Source: Bacteroidota bacterium (GTDB lineage Bacteria > Bacteroidota > Bacteroidia > Bacteroidales > P3). Taken from it: DNA of 64,000 nt. A model generated the notes under the pieces. That model worked only from the letters and a program-made list of their open reading frames with translations, searched no databases and was not told the origin of the DNA. The stretch is from the NCBI GenBank assembly GCA_017860255.1, contig JAFNAR010000002.1:1-64000 (forward strand), given 5' to 3'. A program made the translations under genes and the position numbers. This document shows, one piece after another, positions 8,835-16,955 of the stretch. Each line of letters opens with the position of its first letter. Positions within the stretch are counted from its first letter, which is position 1.

Positions 8835-9176
8835 ATTAATTCTTTAAAGATTTATGTATAACAAGCAATATTATTCAGTTTGAACACTACAAATTTATAT
8901 AATAATACGATAAATTTTAATATATATTGCAGGAAAATAAATCTTTCTGATCAACTTTTTAAAAGACTCATTTTTTTGATCGATTATTAGCAAAATGGAG
9001 TTGTAAAAACAATAATCTTAAATTAAGAAAAAACAAATCGCCTATATGTCAAAAGCATATTGCCCAATATCGCCGATTTACTTATAGCGAAACGGCGATT
9101 CACTTTTGGTAAATCGCCGTTTTGAAGTATATATATCTTGTATTAAGGTCTTTAAAGTTCCTTAAAGTCTTAAGCT
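8835..9176. other. Intergenic region between two receptor genes
   Basis: 342 bases without a gene. On the minus strand a TAAATTTG box near 8890-8897 could be the -7 element for the downstream receptor; no clear TTG partner is seen. The half nearer the second receptor holds the GC-word array at 9035-9119. Confidence 0.5.
9035..9119. repeat. 22 bp phased GC-word array (array 2)
   Basis: Related words AATCGCC (about 9036), TTGCC (about 9060), ATCGCCGATT (about 9069), AACGGCGATT (about 9091) and AATCGCCGTT (about 9113). The last three are 22 bases apart, and one is written with the inverted centre (CGGCG against CGCCG). The first pair is also 22 apart but out of phase with the rest. These words stand out in an AT-rich gap. 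Confidence 0.6.
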
Positions 9177-11669
9177 TTATAGACCAATTCCTCCTCCTTG
9201 TTGTTCTCTCTTTCCTGTGGCTCTTTGGTCAAAATCATCCTTTTGTTTTGACTTGTCAATATTGAGGTTTTGTCCTAAGTTAAATCTTAGTCCAAAGCTT
9301 AACATTGTATGTTGTGCCTTGTGCTTTAGCTCAAATTTGGCATTACCCATTTCCATTCCTCCTCCCTGCTCTCTGGCAGAGAAAAGGTTTTGAACTCCAA
9401 CACTTACTGTTAGCATTTCCTTGAAAAAGTTCTTGTTGAAATTAAGATTTACACCATAGAAACCATCGAATCTATACACTCCCCATACCCCTGGAGAAAC
9501 ATAAACTCCTGAGATTTCTGCCTTGTATTTCTTTGGAAGGCTGAAACTTTGAGCAGCGTATCCAACTAAGGAATATGCCTTTTGACTTATATTTAGGTCT
9601 GATTCTGGGCTGTTGTTATTAGTGTAGTTACCACTCAAATAAATAACACTTGTCCACCATTTTGTTAGAGGAATGGAAGTTGAAATACTTAAATTTAGGT
9701 TGTGTGAAGAAGAGATATTTTGAGGCATATAGTAAACAATTGGGCTGTTAGGAAGGGCAACTGGCATTTGTGAAACGACGTCTTTAGTGTAGGAATAGGT
9801 AAGTGAAGTGAATATCATATAAAGGAAAGTGTTTTGCAAAGAGAAGTTGTGAGTGTATTGAGGACGAAGCATTGGATTCCCTGTTTGGAAGGAATAGTCG
9901 TCTGTTTTTGTAAGGAATGGGTTTAGATTATCGTAGGTTGGACGTGAGATACGCATTGAATAGGTAAAGGTAGATTGGTATTTTGGTGAGAATTGATGAG
10001 AGAGTGATAAGTTAGGGAAAAGGTCGGTGTAGGATTGTTTAAATGAGCTATCGCCAATCTGTTGTTTTCCATTTAGGTTTGCATTTTCCATTCTTAAGCC
10101 CAAACGAAGTGAAGTTTTCTCACCAAAAGACTTATTGAGTGAGCCATATAAAGCGTTGATATTCTCATTGTAAATAAAGTGATTTGTTTTAGATAAATCG
10201 TTTATATTATTAAGCTTAGCCTCGAAATTATTATCCACTCTTGTTATACTTACCTTACCTCCAAGTTCCATTTTGAGGGTTTTGCTCAAAGGTTTCAAGT
10301 AGTCCATTCTAAAGACATAGGAGTTGTAGGAGCTTGAAGTTTGATTGTTTAAATCTTCGATTTTATATGCATTATTAGGAGAAATAGTTTGGAAAAAATA
10401 TCGAGTATTGGAAGCAGAAAGGCTGCTTTGGGAGTTGTGAATAAAGTCAAAATCGGTTGAGAACTTACCCCCAAGGGTATCTATTTTTCTTTGATAGTTG
10501 AGGTTGACAATGTAGTTATTCATATCCGAAGATGCACCTTCTGTATTCTTATATTTAAGAGAATCTGTTCTTATACCTCCAAAAAGAGTTGTGAACATAG
10601 TTTCGTTTAAATTTTCTCTAAATGGACTTTTACTTTTTGAATAAGTAAGGTTTAGAGCAATTGAATTGCGTTTATTGATTTGATATTCAGAACCTGCATT
10701 TATGGTATAATCATGAGAATTATATAAATTATCTCCCTTTTGATTAATGAAAATACTGTCATTTCCAAATCCTAATTCTCTACTTAGGGTTTGCTCCATT
10801 CTTTGTTTCCAGTTAGTTGTTGAGAAAGAAAGAGTGTTGGTAAACTTCTTTGAAACTTGGCTAAAATTCAAGTCTCCCATATATGAAAGCTCATTAGAGT
10901 AGTAGGCATTTGTTCCAACAGAAAGGCTTATACCATCGTTTTTGTCCTGCTTAAAAATTAGATTTACAATACCAGCAACCCCTTCAGCATCATACTTGGA
11001 AGAAGGATTTGCCATAATTTCAATCTTTTCTATCAGGGTTGCAGGAGTAGCTTTAAGAATTTGAACAAGACTTTTCCAAGGGAGTTTCATGTCCCTTCCT
11101 TGAAACTGAATCAAAACTCCACTCTTACCATTTAACTTAAGATTATCCTCATTATCTATTGCAATTCCTGGAGTTTTCTTAAGAAGTTCAAAAGCATTAG
11201 TTACACTTTGAGCAGTGGTTTGATCAATATTTACAGTCATTTTATCGGCATCTAACTTAACTCTGTCCTTCATCGCCACAATTTCAATTTCGCCAAGTCC
11301 TTCTCCTGAAATATTCATTTTCACTTCTCCCAAATCAAGTATCTTGCCTTTAAACATTGAACTATTGATTGGAATAACCATCTTTTTATATCCAATAAAA
11401 CTAAATATTAGATTGAAATTTTCTTTCTTAACATCATTCAAAACAAAAACTCCATTTGTATCAGAAGCTGTTCCTTTAATTTGCTTTAGGCTATCTTTTT
11501 GATTAAAAAGTACACAATTCACATACATTAATGCCTCCTTAGAACTTTCATCAACAATTTTTCCCTTAATACTAAAACCTTGTGCCATTGCACCAAAACT
11601 AAGGGTTAAAACCAAGCAAAAAGTAATTATTCTTTTTGTAAATCTACTTTTTGCAAGAGGTTTATTCAT
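9177..11669 (-). CDS. TonB-dependent receptor-like outer-membrane protein, last gene of the GntR/ABC operon
   Basis: About 830 aa from the ATG at 11669, which overlaps the stop of the upstream 65-aa gene by 8 bases (ATGAATAA). Two upstream ATGs in frame (11693, 11678) would overlap further. Order: signal peptide ending SFGAMAQG, CarboxypepD_reg (about 30-110), plug (about 135-235, with KSGVLIQFQGRDMKLP), barrel, and a Gln/Gly-rich tail ending GGGIGL. It is a paralogue of 6342-8834. Its position at the end of the ABC/GntR/GIN operon suggests it acts in the same envelope response; its ligand is unknown. Confidence 0.85.
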   Translation of the reverse strand: MNKPLAKSRFTKRIITFCLVLTLSFGAMAQGFSIKGKIVDESSKEALMYVNCVLFNQKDSLKQIKGTASDTNGVFVLNDVKKENFNLIFSFIGYKKMVIPINSSMFKGKILDLGEVKMNISGEGLGEIEIVAMKDRVKLDADKMTVNIDQTTAQSVTNAFELLKKTPGIAIDNEDNLKLNGKSGVLIQFQGRDMKLPWKSLVQILKATPATLIEKIEIMANPSSKYDAEGVAGIVNLIFKQDKNDGISLSVGTNAYYSNELSYMGDLNFSQVSKKFTNTLSFSTTNWKQRMEQTLSRELGFGNDSIFINQKGDNLYNSHDYTINAGSEYQINKRNSIALNLTYSKSKSPFRENLNETMFTTLFGGIRTDSLKYKNTEGASSDMNNYIVNLNYQRKIDTLGGKFSTDFDFIHNSQSSLSASNTRYFFQTISPNNAYKIEDLNNQTSSSYNSYVFRMDYLKPLSKTLKMELGGKVSITRVDNNFEAKLNNINDLSKTNHFIYNENINALYGSLNKSFGEKTSLRLGLRMENANLNGKQQIGDSSFKQSYTDLFPNLSLSHQFSPKYQSTFTYSMRISRPTYDNLNPFLTKTDDYSFQTGNPMLRPQYTHNFSLQNTFLYMIFTSLTYSYTKDVVSQMPVALPNSPIVYYMPQNISSSHNLNLSISTSIPLTKWWTSVIYLSGNYTNNNSPESDLNISQKAYSLVGYAAQSFSLPKKYKAEISGVYVSPGVWGVYRFDGFYGVNLNFNKNFFKEMLTVSVGVQNLFSAREQGGGMEMGNAKFELKHKAQHTMLSFGLRFNLGQNLNIDKSKQKDDFDQRATGKREQQGGGIGL

Positions 11670-11859
11670 TAACTTCATCTTCAGTGATTTCATATTTTTC
11701 TATTGTTATTGTTGAATTATTATTATTAATTGTTTTTGTTGGCGATTCTTGATAGAGCTTATGATTGGTTTGAACCCTATAAATGGCAAAGCCTAAAAGG
11801 GAAATCATCACAACTGCAATTCCAACAACAAATAACTTTGTGCTTAATCTTATTTTCAT
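11662..11859 (-). CDS. Small single-pass membrane protein
   Basis: 65 aa: a short basic N-terminus, one hydrophobic helix (about 8-28, LFVVGIAVVMISLLGFAIYR), then an acidic, Asn-rich tail. It is too small to assign. It lies 5 bases after the head-GIN gene, and its stop overlaps the receptor start, so translational coupling is likely. Being kept between these two genes argues that it is real rather than a chance frame. Confidence 0.65.
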   Translation of the reverse strand: MKIRLSTKLFVVGIAVVMISLLGFAIYRVQTNHKLYQESPTKTINNNNSTITIEKYEITEDEVNE

Positions 11860-11864
11860 TTTAC

Positions 11865-12626
11865 TTATTTTTTATTTTCGAATTTTGTAAATTTGGATAC
11901 ACCAGATACATCACTATTAATGTATTTAGGCTCTCCTTTATATCTCAATTCACTTACACCTGAGAGTTCAACATCTAAAGAATCCATAACAGTAATATCA
12001 ACATTACATGCACCTGATTCTTCAATTTTAATGTTATTTACAATAAGATCAAAAGCCTTAATATCGCTTGCTCCAGAAAGTTCAATATTGCAATTCTTTA
12101 CTTTTCCTGTTAATTCTGAATCAGAAGCACCAGAGGCTTCAAAATCTAAAACTTTACACTCAATATTTCCTTTTAAATCACAAGCTCCAGACAAAGACAC
12201 TTTAAACATATCTGTTTTCAAATTATTTATGGTCACATCACAAGCTCCAGAGGATTCAAGTTCTATGATAGAAGGAGTTGTTATTGTAACCAATACCTTA
12301 TAATCCTTCAAATCTTTTAATCCATTAATGTTAATGTCCTTATTGTGAATCTTTAATTCTCTATTCTTTACTTCAGTTACTATATAAGGTAAAATTGTAG
12401 AGTCAGCTTCAATTACAACTTCACTCTTGTCTCCTATATTAACAATAACATCTATAGCTCCACTTACTTCAACTTTATCAAAAGTAGAAACTTCTTGTTT
12501 TGCAACTTTTGTAACTCCAGATAAATCAATGTGATTTTTGTCATTAAATCCAGCACAAGAAGATGTTAGTACTGCAATTATATATGTTATTGCAATTCCT
12601 AAACCTATTTTTAAACTCGTTTTCAT
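11865..12626 (-). CDS. Head-GIN domain (DUF2807) lipoprotein
   Basis: About 253 aa from the ATG at 12626; the longer frame upstream would run into the GntR gene. Signal peptide with lipobox LTSSC, then a domain with regularly repeating strands (for example VSLSGACDLKG, FEASGASDSEL, IELSGASDI), the beta-helix pattern of the putative auto-transporter adhesin head-GIN family. Each rung carries an SGA/SGV turn. Probably lipid-anchored in the envelope. The family commonly neighbours GntR/ABC genes in Bacteroidota; its molecular role is not established. Confidence 0.85.
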   Translation of the reverse strand: MKTSLKIGLGIAITYIIAVLTSSCAGFNDKNHIDLSGVTKVAKQEVSTFDKVEVSGAIDVIVNIGDKSEVVIEADSTILPYIVTEVKNRELKIHNKDININGLKDLKDYKVLVTITTPSIIELESSGACDVTINNLKTDMFKVSLSGACDLKGNIECKVLDFEASGASDSELTGKVKNCNIELSGASDIKAFDLIVNNIKIEESGACNVDITVMDSLDVELSGVSELRYKGEPKYINSDVSGVSKFTKFENKK

Positions 12627-12633
12627 TTTATTT

Positions 12634-12999
12634 TTATTTTTTGGTTTTAAATTCTTCAAATTTACGAATGATTTCTTCAATATCAATATTTAAAGAAATC
12701 ATAGTTTTGAAAACAAAAGGCAAGGTATTTGTACAAAAATCTTCCTTTCTTACTTCTGTTATAATTTCTTTTGCCTTAGATGAGACAAAATATCCCATAC
12801 CTCTTTTATTAAAGATTATTTCTTTTTGTTGTAGCCAGTCAAATGCTCTCATGGCTGTATTTGGATTCACTTCATTGAGTGCAGCAAGCTCTCTAACTGA
12901 AGGTATTCTCCCCTGTGTCTCATATTTTCCTGAAAGGATACCATCACATATCCTATCAGCAAGCTTGAGATAAATTGGTGTTAAATCTTGTGTTATCAT
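12634..12999 (-). CDS. GntR-family repressor, YtrA type
   Basis: 121 aa. It has an N-terminal winged helix-turn-helix (about 10-75, with RIPSVRELAALNEVNPNTAM) and only a short C-terminal tail of about 45 residues. That is the YtrA subfamily layout and leaves no room for a large ligand-binding domain. Such regulators usually repress their own ABC-exporter operon and respond to cell-envelope stress or antibiotics. Here it sits inside the operon, between the permeases and the head-GIN gene. A 24-base inverted repeat over the transcription start at 15605-15628 is a candidate operator. Confidence 0.9.
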   Translation of the reverse strand: MITQDLTPIYLKLADRICDGILSGKYETQGRIPSVRELAALNEVNPNTAMRAFDWLQQKEIIFNKRGMGYFVSSKAKEIITEVRKEDFCTNTLPFVFKTMISLNIDIEEIIRKFEEFKTKK

Positions 13000-13002
13000 A
13001 AT

Positions 13003-13701
13003 CTAAACTTGTTCTTCTGTTATTCTTAAATAGGAAAGCCAAAGCAAGAAAGCAGAAACCAAAACACCAATAATTCTTTCAAATGGAAGAGAAATATCAG
13101 TAATTAGATTAATATTATAAACAAATTCGTTTAATGGCATCATTCTCTTTATGATGATAAGGAATATGAAGAATATCATTGAAAGAGCTGAAATAAGAAG
13201 TGAGACTTTAAGTCCTGCATTTTTCTTATAGAATATTGAGCCAAAGAAAAACAAAGTGAAAACAAAATGAGTTTCTAAAATTGATTCTCCCCATTCTTTA
13301 ACTATCTCAACATAAAACTCTGGCAAAAGAGTAAAGTCAAACCCAACTCCAATTCCTAAATATAGAATTCCAAAGACAAAACTACCAATTAACATAAATA
13401 AAGAAAGGACAATTGGATAGTATATAAAGGCTCTTACAAATACACTAAAATATCTTTCCAAGTTTGAAACAGGAAGCATTAGAATATTTGTTTTTGATGT
13501 TTTCTTATGGTATTCTTTAAATATTGCAAAACCAAGGAGTATTATTAAAAAAAACGCAAATGAAACAAAGTTCCCTCGATTATTAGGAAGGAAGATCCCT
13601 GAAATTATGCCCATAACACTTAGCATAAATATATCTGTCTTTAGATTTAATTTGAAGTCTCTTTTGCATAAACTCCAAAATCTTGATAAATTAAATTCCA
13701 T
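13003..13701 (-). CDS. ABC-2-type permease-like membrane protein
   Basis: 232 aa with about six hydrophobic segments. It starts MEFNLSRFWSLCKRDF, very like the start of the 245-aa membrane protein at 14001 (MEFNLKRFFELLKREV), so the two are paralogues. Together with the ATPase at 14750 they could form a heteromeric exporter. Its start overlaps the stop of the 93-aa gene by one base (TAATG), and GntR follows after 3 bases. The substrate is unknown. Confidence 0.7.
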   Translation of the reverse strand: MEFNLSRFWSLCKRDFKLNLKTDIFMLSVMGIISGIFLPNNRGNFVSFAFFLIILLGFAIFKEYHKKTSKTNILMLPVSNLERYFSVFVRAFIYYPIVLSLFMLIGSFVFGILYLGIGVGFDFTLLPEFYVEIVKEWGESILETHFVFTLFFFGSIFYKKNAGLKVSLLISALSMIFFIFLIIIKRMMPLNEFVYNINLITDISLPFERIIGVLVSAFLLWLSYLRITEEQV

Positions 13702-13982
13702 TATTTGTTTCTCCTTATTTTAATATTAATTGTATCATTTTCTATTTGAGTGCTATCAACTGCAAAACCTGCCTCAATAAGTTGTTTATCTGTAATGTCA
13801 ATATAATTGTCCCAGTACATAATTCCTAAAGTCCTTATTTGATGGAGTTTTAAATTTTCCCTATTCTCAACTACCTTTTCTTTATTATTAAAATAGTAAA
13901 CATTATCAGCTGCAACCAATCCAGCAAGCAGGGTAAAGCAAAATATTATTAATAATATAAGACTCTTTTTTATTTTTTTCAT
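13701..13982 (-). CDS. Small membrane-anchored or exported protein of unknown function
   Basis: 93 aa. A hydrophobic N-terminal segment (about 6-26, SLILLIIFCFTLLAGLVAADN) acts as a signal or anchor, followed by a charged domain of about 65 residues. No family recognised. It lies between the two permease-like genes, 18 bases after one and overlapping the next by one base, so it is probably an accessory part of the exporter. Confidence 0.65.
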   Translation of the reverse strand: MKKIKKSLILLIIFCFTLLAGLVAADNVYYFNNKEKVVENRENLKLHQIRTLGIMYWDNYIDITDKQLIEAGFAVDSTQIENDTINIKIRRNK

Positions 13983-14000
13983 TTTTCTATTTATTTAAAG

Positions 14001-14738
14001 TTAGATTTCTCTTTCATTTACCCTAATAAAACTTAGGTATTGAAATAAAAGAAAGATTATTGCACTAATTATAATTGCCCATGAGTAAAAACCTTCAGTT
14101 CCAAAATAAGGCATAAAATTATCTACTCTTGTCCCATTTATTGCAATTCCAATAATCCTATCTATATATCCCCAAAGATTTGTGAATATTAATATTGCAA
14201 ACAATACAAGAATGGGGATAAATCTATTTTTGAAGTTAGTGAAATAGTGCAATATTGCAATTATTGGCAAAGTATAAAGCAAGTTATAAAAGAGGAACTT
14301 AAACACAATGCCTAAAGATAATGCTTCAATTGTAGGATAATGTAAAGTTGTGCCTAAAGGATACTTTAGGATTAGGAAAAACCCAATAATACCTATAAAA
14401 CTTGCAATTGGAATTAGCAAATATACTCTAAAAAAGCTAACTAAATACTTTTCAAATGAAGAGCAAGGAACTAATATCTCATTCATAAGTGAAGATTTTT
14501 GTTTCATAGCTTCATACATAAAACTACTTAAAACAATTGCATACCAAAGAATATATTGATTATTGATTATGCCTCTATATGAAGAATCATTTGATAAAAG
14601 CATTGATTGATTATCAAAAGACGCTATGACAAAAGTCGCTGAAATTGCGAAAGCAACTAAAGCAAGAAGATATGATTTCTTGTTTAGAATCACTTCTCTT
14701 TTTAGAAGTTCAAAAAATCTTTTTAAATTAAATTCCAT
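14001..14738 (-). CDS. ABC-2-type permease-like membrane protein
   Basis: 245 aa with about six membrane segments, and the same N-terminal amphipathic start as the 232-aa paralogue at 13003. It follows the ATPase gene after 11 bases. The family resembles the integral membrane parts of antibiotic or lipid exporters controlled by YtrA-type GntR proteins. Assignment rests on topology and context, not on a sequence motif. Confidence 0.7.
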   Translation of the reverse strand: MEFNLKRFFELLKREVILNKKSYLLALVAFAISATFVIASFDNQSMLLSNDSSYRGIINNQYILWYAIVLSSFMYEAMKQKSSLMNEILVPCSSFEKYLVSFFRVYLLIPIASFIGIIGFFLILKYPLGTTLHYPTIEALSLGIVFKFLFYNLLYTLPIIAILHYFTNFKNRFIPILVLFAILIFTNLWGYIDRIIGIAINGTRVDNFMPYFGTEGFYSWAIIISAIIFLLFQYLSFIRVNEREI

Positions 14739-14749
14739 AACTTTATATC

Positions 14750-15598
14750 TTATTTATTAGAGTTTGGGAATAAATTCTTAATTCTTTCTTTGTTTTGAAA
14801 AACTGAGTTAAATAGAAGTTCAATATCAATATTTGACTCTAAGTTTTCTTTGTTTTCCTTAACAAAAACATTTCCACTAATTGATTCTTCAGAGTAAAGA
14901 ATATCTGATTGAGCATTTTCTTCTGTGGCAACTCCAAAATAAAGTTTTGATGTTATTTCTTGGTTAGATGCATTTAACAATATATTTCCTCCATCTAAAA
15001 TAATTATACTGTCAATCAAATTATGCAAATCTCTAACTTGGTGGGTTGAAATTATAATTGAAGTTTCTTCATTCATTGCCTTTAGAATAATTTTTCTGAA
15101 CTGACTCTTTGAAGGAATATCCAAACCATTTGTTGGTTCGTCCAAAATCATAAGTTTTGCATGTGTTGCCAATCCAAAAGCAATAATCACTTTTTTTCTT
15201 GTTCCAAAAGAAAGAGAAGTTAGTTTTTCTTTCTTGTTATATATCTCAAATTCGTTTAAAAAATCATCAAAATCATCCATTGAGAAATTAGGATAAAAAA
15301 CAGCATGTGTTTTAACATAATCTTCAATGCTCATTTTGTATACATCAAATTCTTCAGGTAAGAAAAACACATTAGACAAGAAACCAACTTGACGTTTTTG
15401 TGGATTAAAGCCCATAACTTCAATTTTTCCACTATCTGGGAACAATAATCCAGCAATAAGCGTCAAAAGTGTTGTTTTCCCTGTACCGTTTTTTCCCAAA
15501 AGACCATGAATATAGCCTTTTTGGATGTTTAGGTTTACATTATTTGTTACAAGTTTATTCCTCTTGTAAGAAAAGTTTAAATCATTTATTTTAATCAT
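14750..15598 (-). CDS. ABC transporter ATP-binding protein
   Basis: About 282 aa. The ATG at 15598 is chosen because the longer frame would extend over the operator and -7 box. Walker A GKNGTGKTT at 35-43, a degenerate signature LSFGT at 129-133, Walker B LMILDEPTN at 149-157, and the switch histidine in IISTHQ. The tail beyond residue 210 (about 70 residues) has no motif I know. It drives the exporter formed with the two membrane proteins downstream. First gene of an eight-gene minus-strand operon. Confidence 0.93.
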   Translation of the reverse strand: MIKINDLNFSYKRNKLVTNNVNLNIQKGYIHGLLGKNGTGKTTLLTLIAGLLFPDSGKIEVMGFNPQKRQVGFLSNVFFLPEEFDVYKMSIEDYVKTHAVFYPNFSMDDFDDFLNEFEIYNKKEKLTSLSFGTRKKVIIAFGLATHAKLMILDEPTNGLDIPSKSQFRKIILKAMNEETSIIISTHQVRDLHNLIDSIIILDGGNILLNASNQEITSKLYFGVATEENAQSDILYSEESISGNVFVKENKENLESNIDIELLFNSVFQNKERIKNLFPNSNK

Positions 15599-15604
15599 TG
15601 TTAT

Positions 15605-15628
15605 AGTGTGTTGGTTTATTAATACACT
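15605..15628. promoter_or_regulatory. Candidate GntR (YtrA-type) operator
   Basis: A 24-base imperfect palindrome with outer arms AGTGT and ACACT; 8 of 12 half-site positions match. It lies directly after the -7 box at 15630, so it covers the expected transcription start, and it is just upstream of the operon whose fifth gene is a GntR repressor. Binding is inference. Confidence 0.5.
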
Positions 15629-15629
15629 G

Positions 15630-15659
15630 CAAAAGTACAACACATAATAAATTTGTCAA
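15630..15659 (-). promoter_or_regulatory. Promoter of the ABC/GntR/GIN/receptor operon
   Basis: On the minus strand TTG (15659-15657, in the context TTGACA) is followed by exactly 19 bases and TACTTTTG (15637-15630). This is a full match to the Bacteroidota -33/-7 consensus TTG-N19-TAnnTTTG. Confidence 0.85.
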
Positions 15660-15782
15660 GTAATTTAACATTATTTAACTCTATTTCCCCCTAATTTAAG
15701 AATTAGAGTTTGTAATTATAGCATAGTTTTAGATGGAAAATGCGAAATAGTTTCTTAAAATTGATTTTCTAAAAAAACAAGG

Positions 15783-16010
15783 GATATAATTGAAAATATA
15801 TCCCTTATATTTTAAAATATATCAGACATATTTTCAATTATGATTGATCTTTTTTGAATTTTGATTGACTTTTTTTTGCTAAAATGTCTTTTTTCTAAAT
15901 CCTTACCTTAAGAAATTAAAGTAAGGTTTCAGTAAATTAAAACAAGGAGTTAGTAAATTAGAATAAGGTTTTATTTTACTGAAATAAGGAGTTAGAAAAA
16001 TGAAATAAAG
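15783..16010. repeat. 21 bp phased word array (array 3)
   Basis: The 15661-16109 gap is largely filled by words on a 21-base lattice. Word centres: GGGATAT about 15785, TCCCTTA about 15804, TCAGACA 15825, TGATTGA 15844 and 15865. The A/G-rich words GTAAGG, ACAAGG, ATAAGG, ATAAGG and ATAAAG then begin at 15921, 15942, 15963, 15984 and 16005, exactly 21 apart. Linking text such as AGTAAATTA also partly recurs. No ORF spans it. Confidence 0.75.
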
Positions 16011-16030
16011 AGATAATTCTGTGAAATTAA

Positions 16031-16065
16031 AAAGCCTTCGACATTAATTAAATAATGCGAAGGCT
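16031..16065 (-). terminator. Rho-independent terminator after the T9SS cargo gene
   Basis: AGCCTTCG (16033-16040) pairs with CGAAGGCT (16058-16065). The stem is extended by CATTA/TAATG with a one-base bulge. Read on the minus strand it is followed by a run of T. It ends transcription coming from 16110. Confidence 0.85.
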
Positions 16066-16109
16066 AATCAATTAAATATATTATTATTTAAAAAGGTATT
16101 CCTTGGGAA

Positions 16110-16841
16110 TTAGTGTTTAACAATTAGTTTTTTTGTTGCAATTGTTTTTCCATCACCAATTATTGAGTAGAAATAAACTCCATTTGGTAAATCATAAGTA
16201 TTGATTGTTTGTTTCCCTTTAGAAGAAGAACTTAATTGAACTGTCTTTAATTCTTCTCCAATCATATTTCTTAAAACTAAAGTTATTTGTCTATAGTTTG
16301 AAGGTAAAGAGTAGTTGATTGTTGCACTATTAGCAGCAGGATTTGGATATGCTTCTAAAGAAAGAACATTAGATTTAATAGGTTTTGGTAGAGCTGCATC
16401 TGGATTTCTATATTGAACAACAAATGATTGTATTGGTTGAAGATTTAATGTATCAACTAAATGAATTCTTGCTGTGCTTGTTGCATCGCTTGTATAGGTG
16501 TACATCAAATCAAAACTTGTATAGTCAACATTTGGAACAAGTGCAATAATGTTTTGAGGTATTGTATCAATTACACAATCACCATCAAAACACATAAATA
16601 ATGATGCTGTTGGATTTAAAGAAATGTCTTGTCTATAAACTCTAACATATATTGTGTCAGCAGTTATATTTTTAAAATGTATGAAATCTAATGAAACTTC
16701 TTCTCCTCCTGTTGATGCAACATCTATTTTAACAGTGTCTGTAAATACTGTTCCATTTTGAGAGAATTCAAAACTTTGTTGAGCTTTTAAACCTAAAGAT
16801 AGGCCTAATAGGATTGTTAATAGAAAGTATATTTTTTTCAT
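16110..16841 (-). CDS. T9SS type A sorting domain protein
   Basis: 243 aa. Signal peptide ending LKAQ (about residue 20), a beta-rich N-terminal domain of about 130 residues with one CFDGDC segment, then a type A sorting domain from about 170 (AYPNPAANSATINYSLP ... LPNGVYFYSI, tail TKKLIVKH). It is expected to be exported through the type IX machinery. It is the last gene of the TlpA/DUF6029/Omp28 cluster, after a 114-base gap, and has a possible TATATTTG box of its own at 16868-16875. The cysteine pair fits a redox link with the cluster's thioredoxin-like proteins, which is inference. Confidence 0.85.
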   Translation of the reverse strand: MKKIYFLLTILLGLSLGLKAQQSFEFSQNGTVFTDTVKIDVASTGGEEVSLDFIHFKNITADTIYVRVYRQDISLNPTASLFMCFDGDCVIDTIPQNIIALVPNVDYTSFDLMYTYTSDATSTARIHLVDTLNLQPIQSFVVQYRNPDAALPKPIKSNVLSLEAYPNPAANSATINYSLPSNYRQITLVLRNMIGEELKTVQLSSSSKGKQTINTYDLPNGVYFYSIIGDGKTIATKKLIVKH

Positions 16842-16867
16842 CTTCTTTTTATTTTTAAATTATGGTG

Positions 16868-16875
16868 CAAATATA
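16868..16875 (-). promoter_or_regulatory. -7 element before the T9SS cargo gene
   Basis: Minus-strand TATATTTG fits the -7 box; no TTG lies at the right distance. It may allow separate expression of the 16110-16841 gene. Confidence 0.4.
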
Positions 16876-16955
16876 CAATAATTTGTTTCTTTACACCTAC
16901 TATTTTGTATTAATTTTAAATTTAGACAATAAATAGACTAAAATCTTACAGCTAA

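Noticed and set aside
11893-12303. Long open frame opposite the head-GIN gene
   Set aside because: It mirrors the regular SGA-type rungs of the real gene on the other strand; no promoter or start context.
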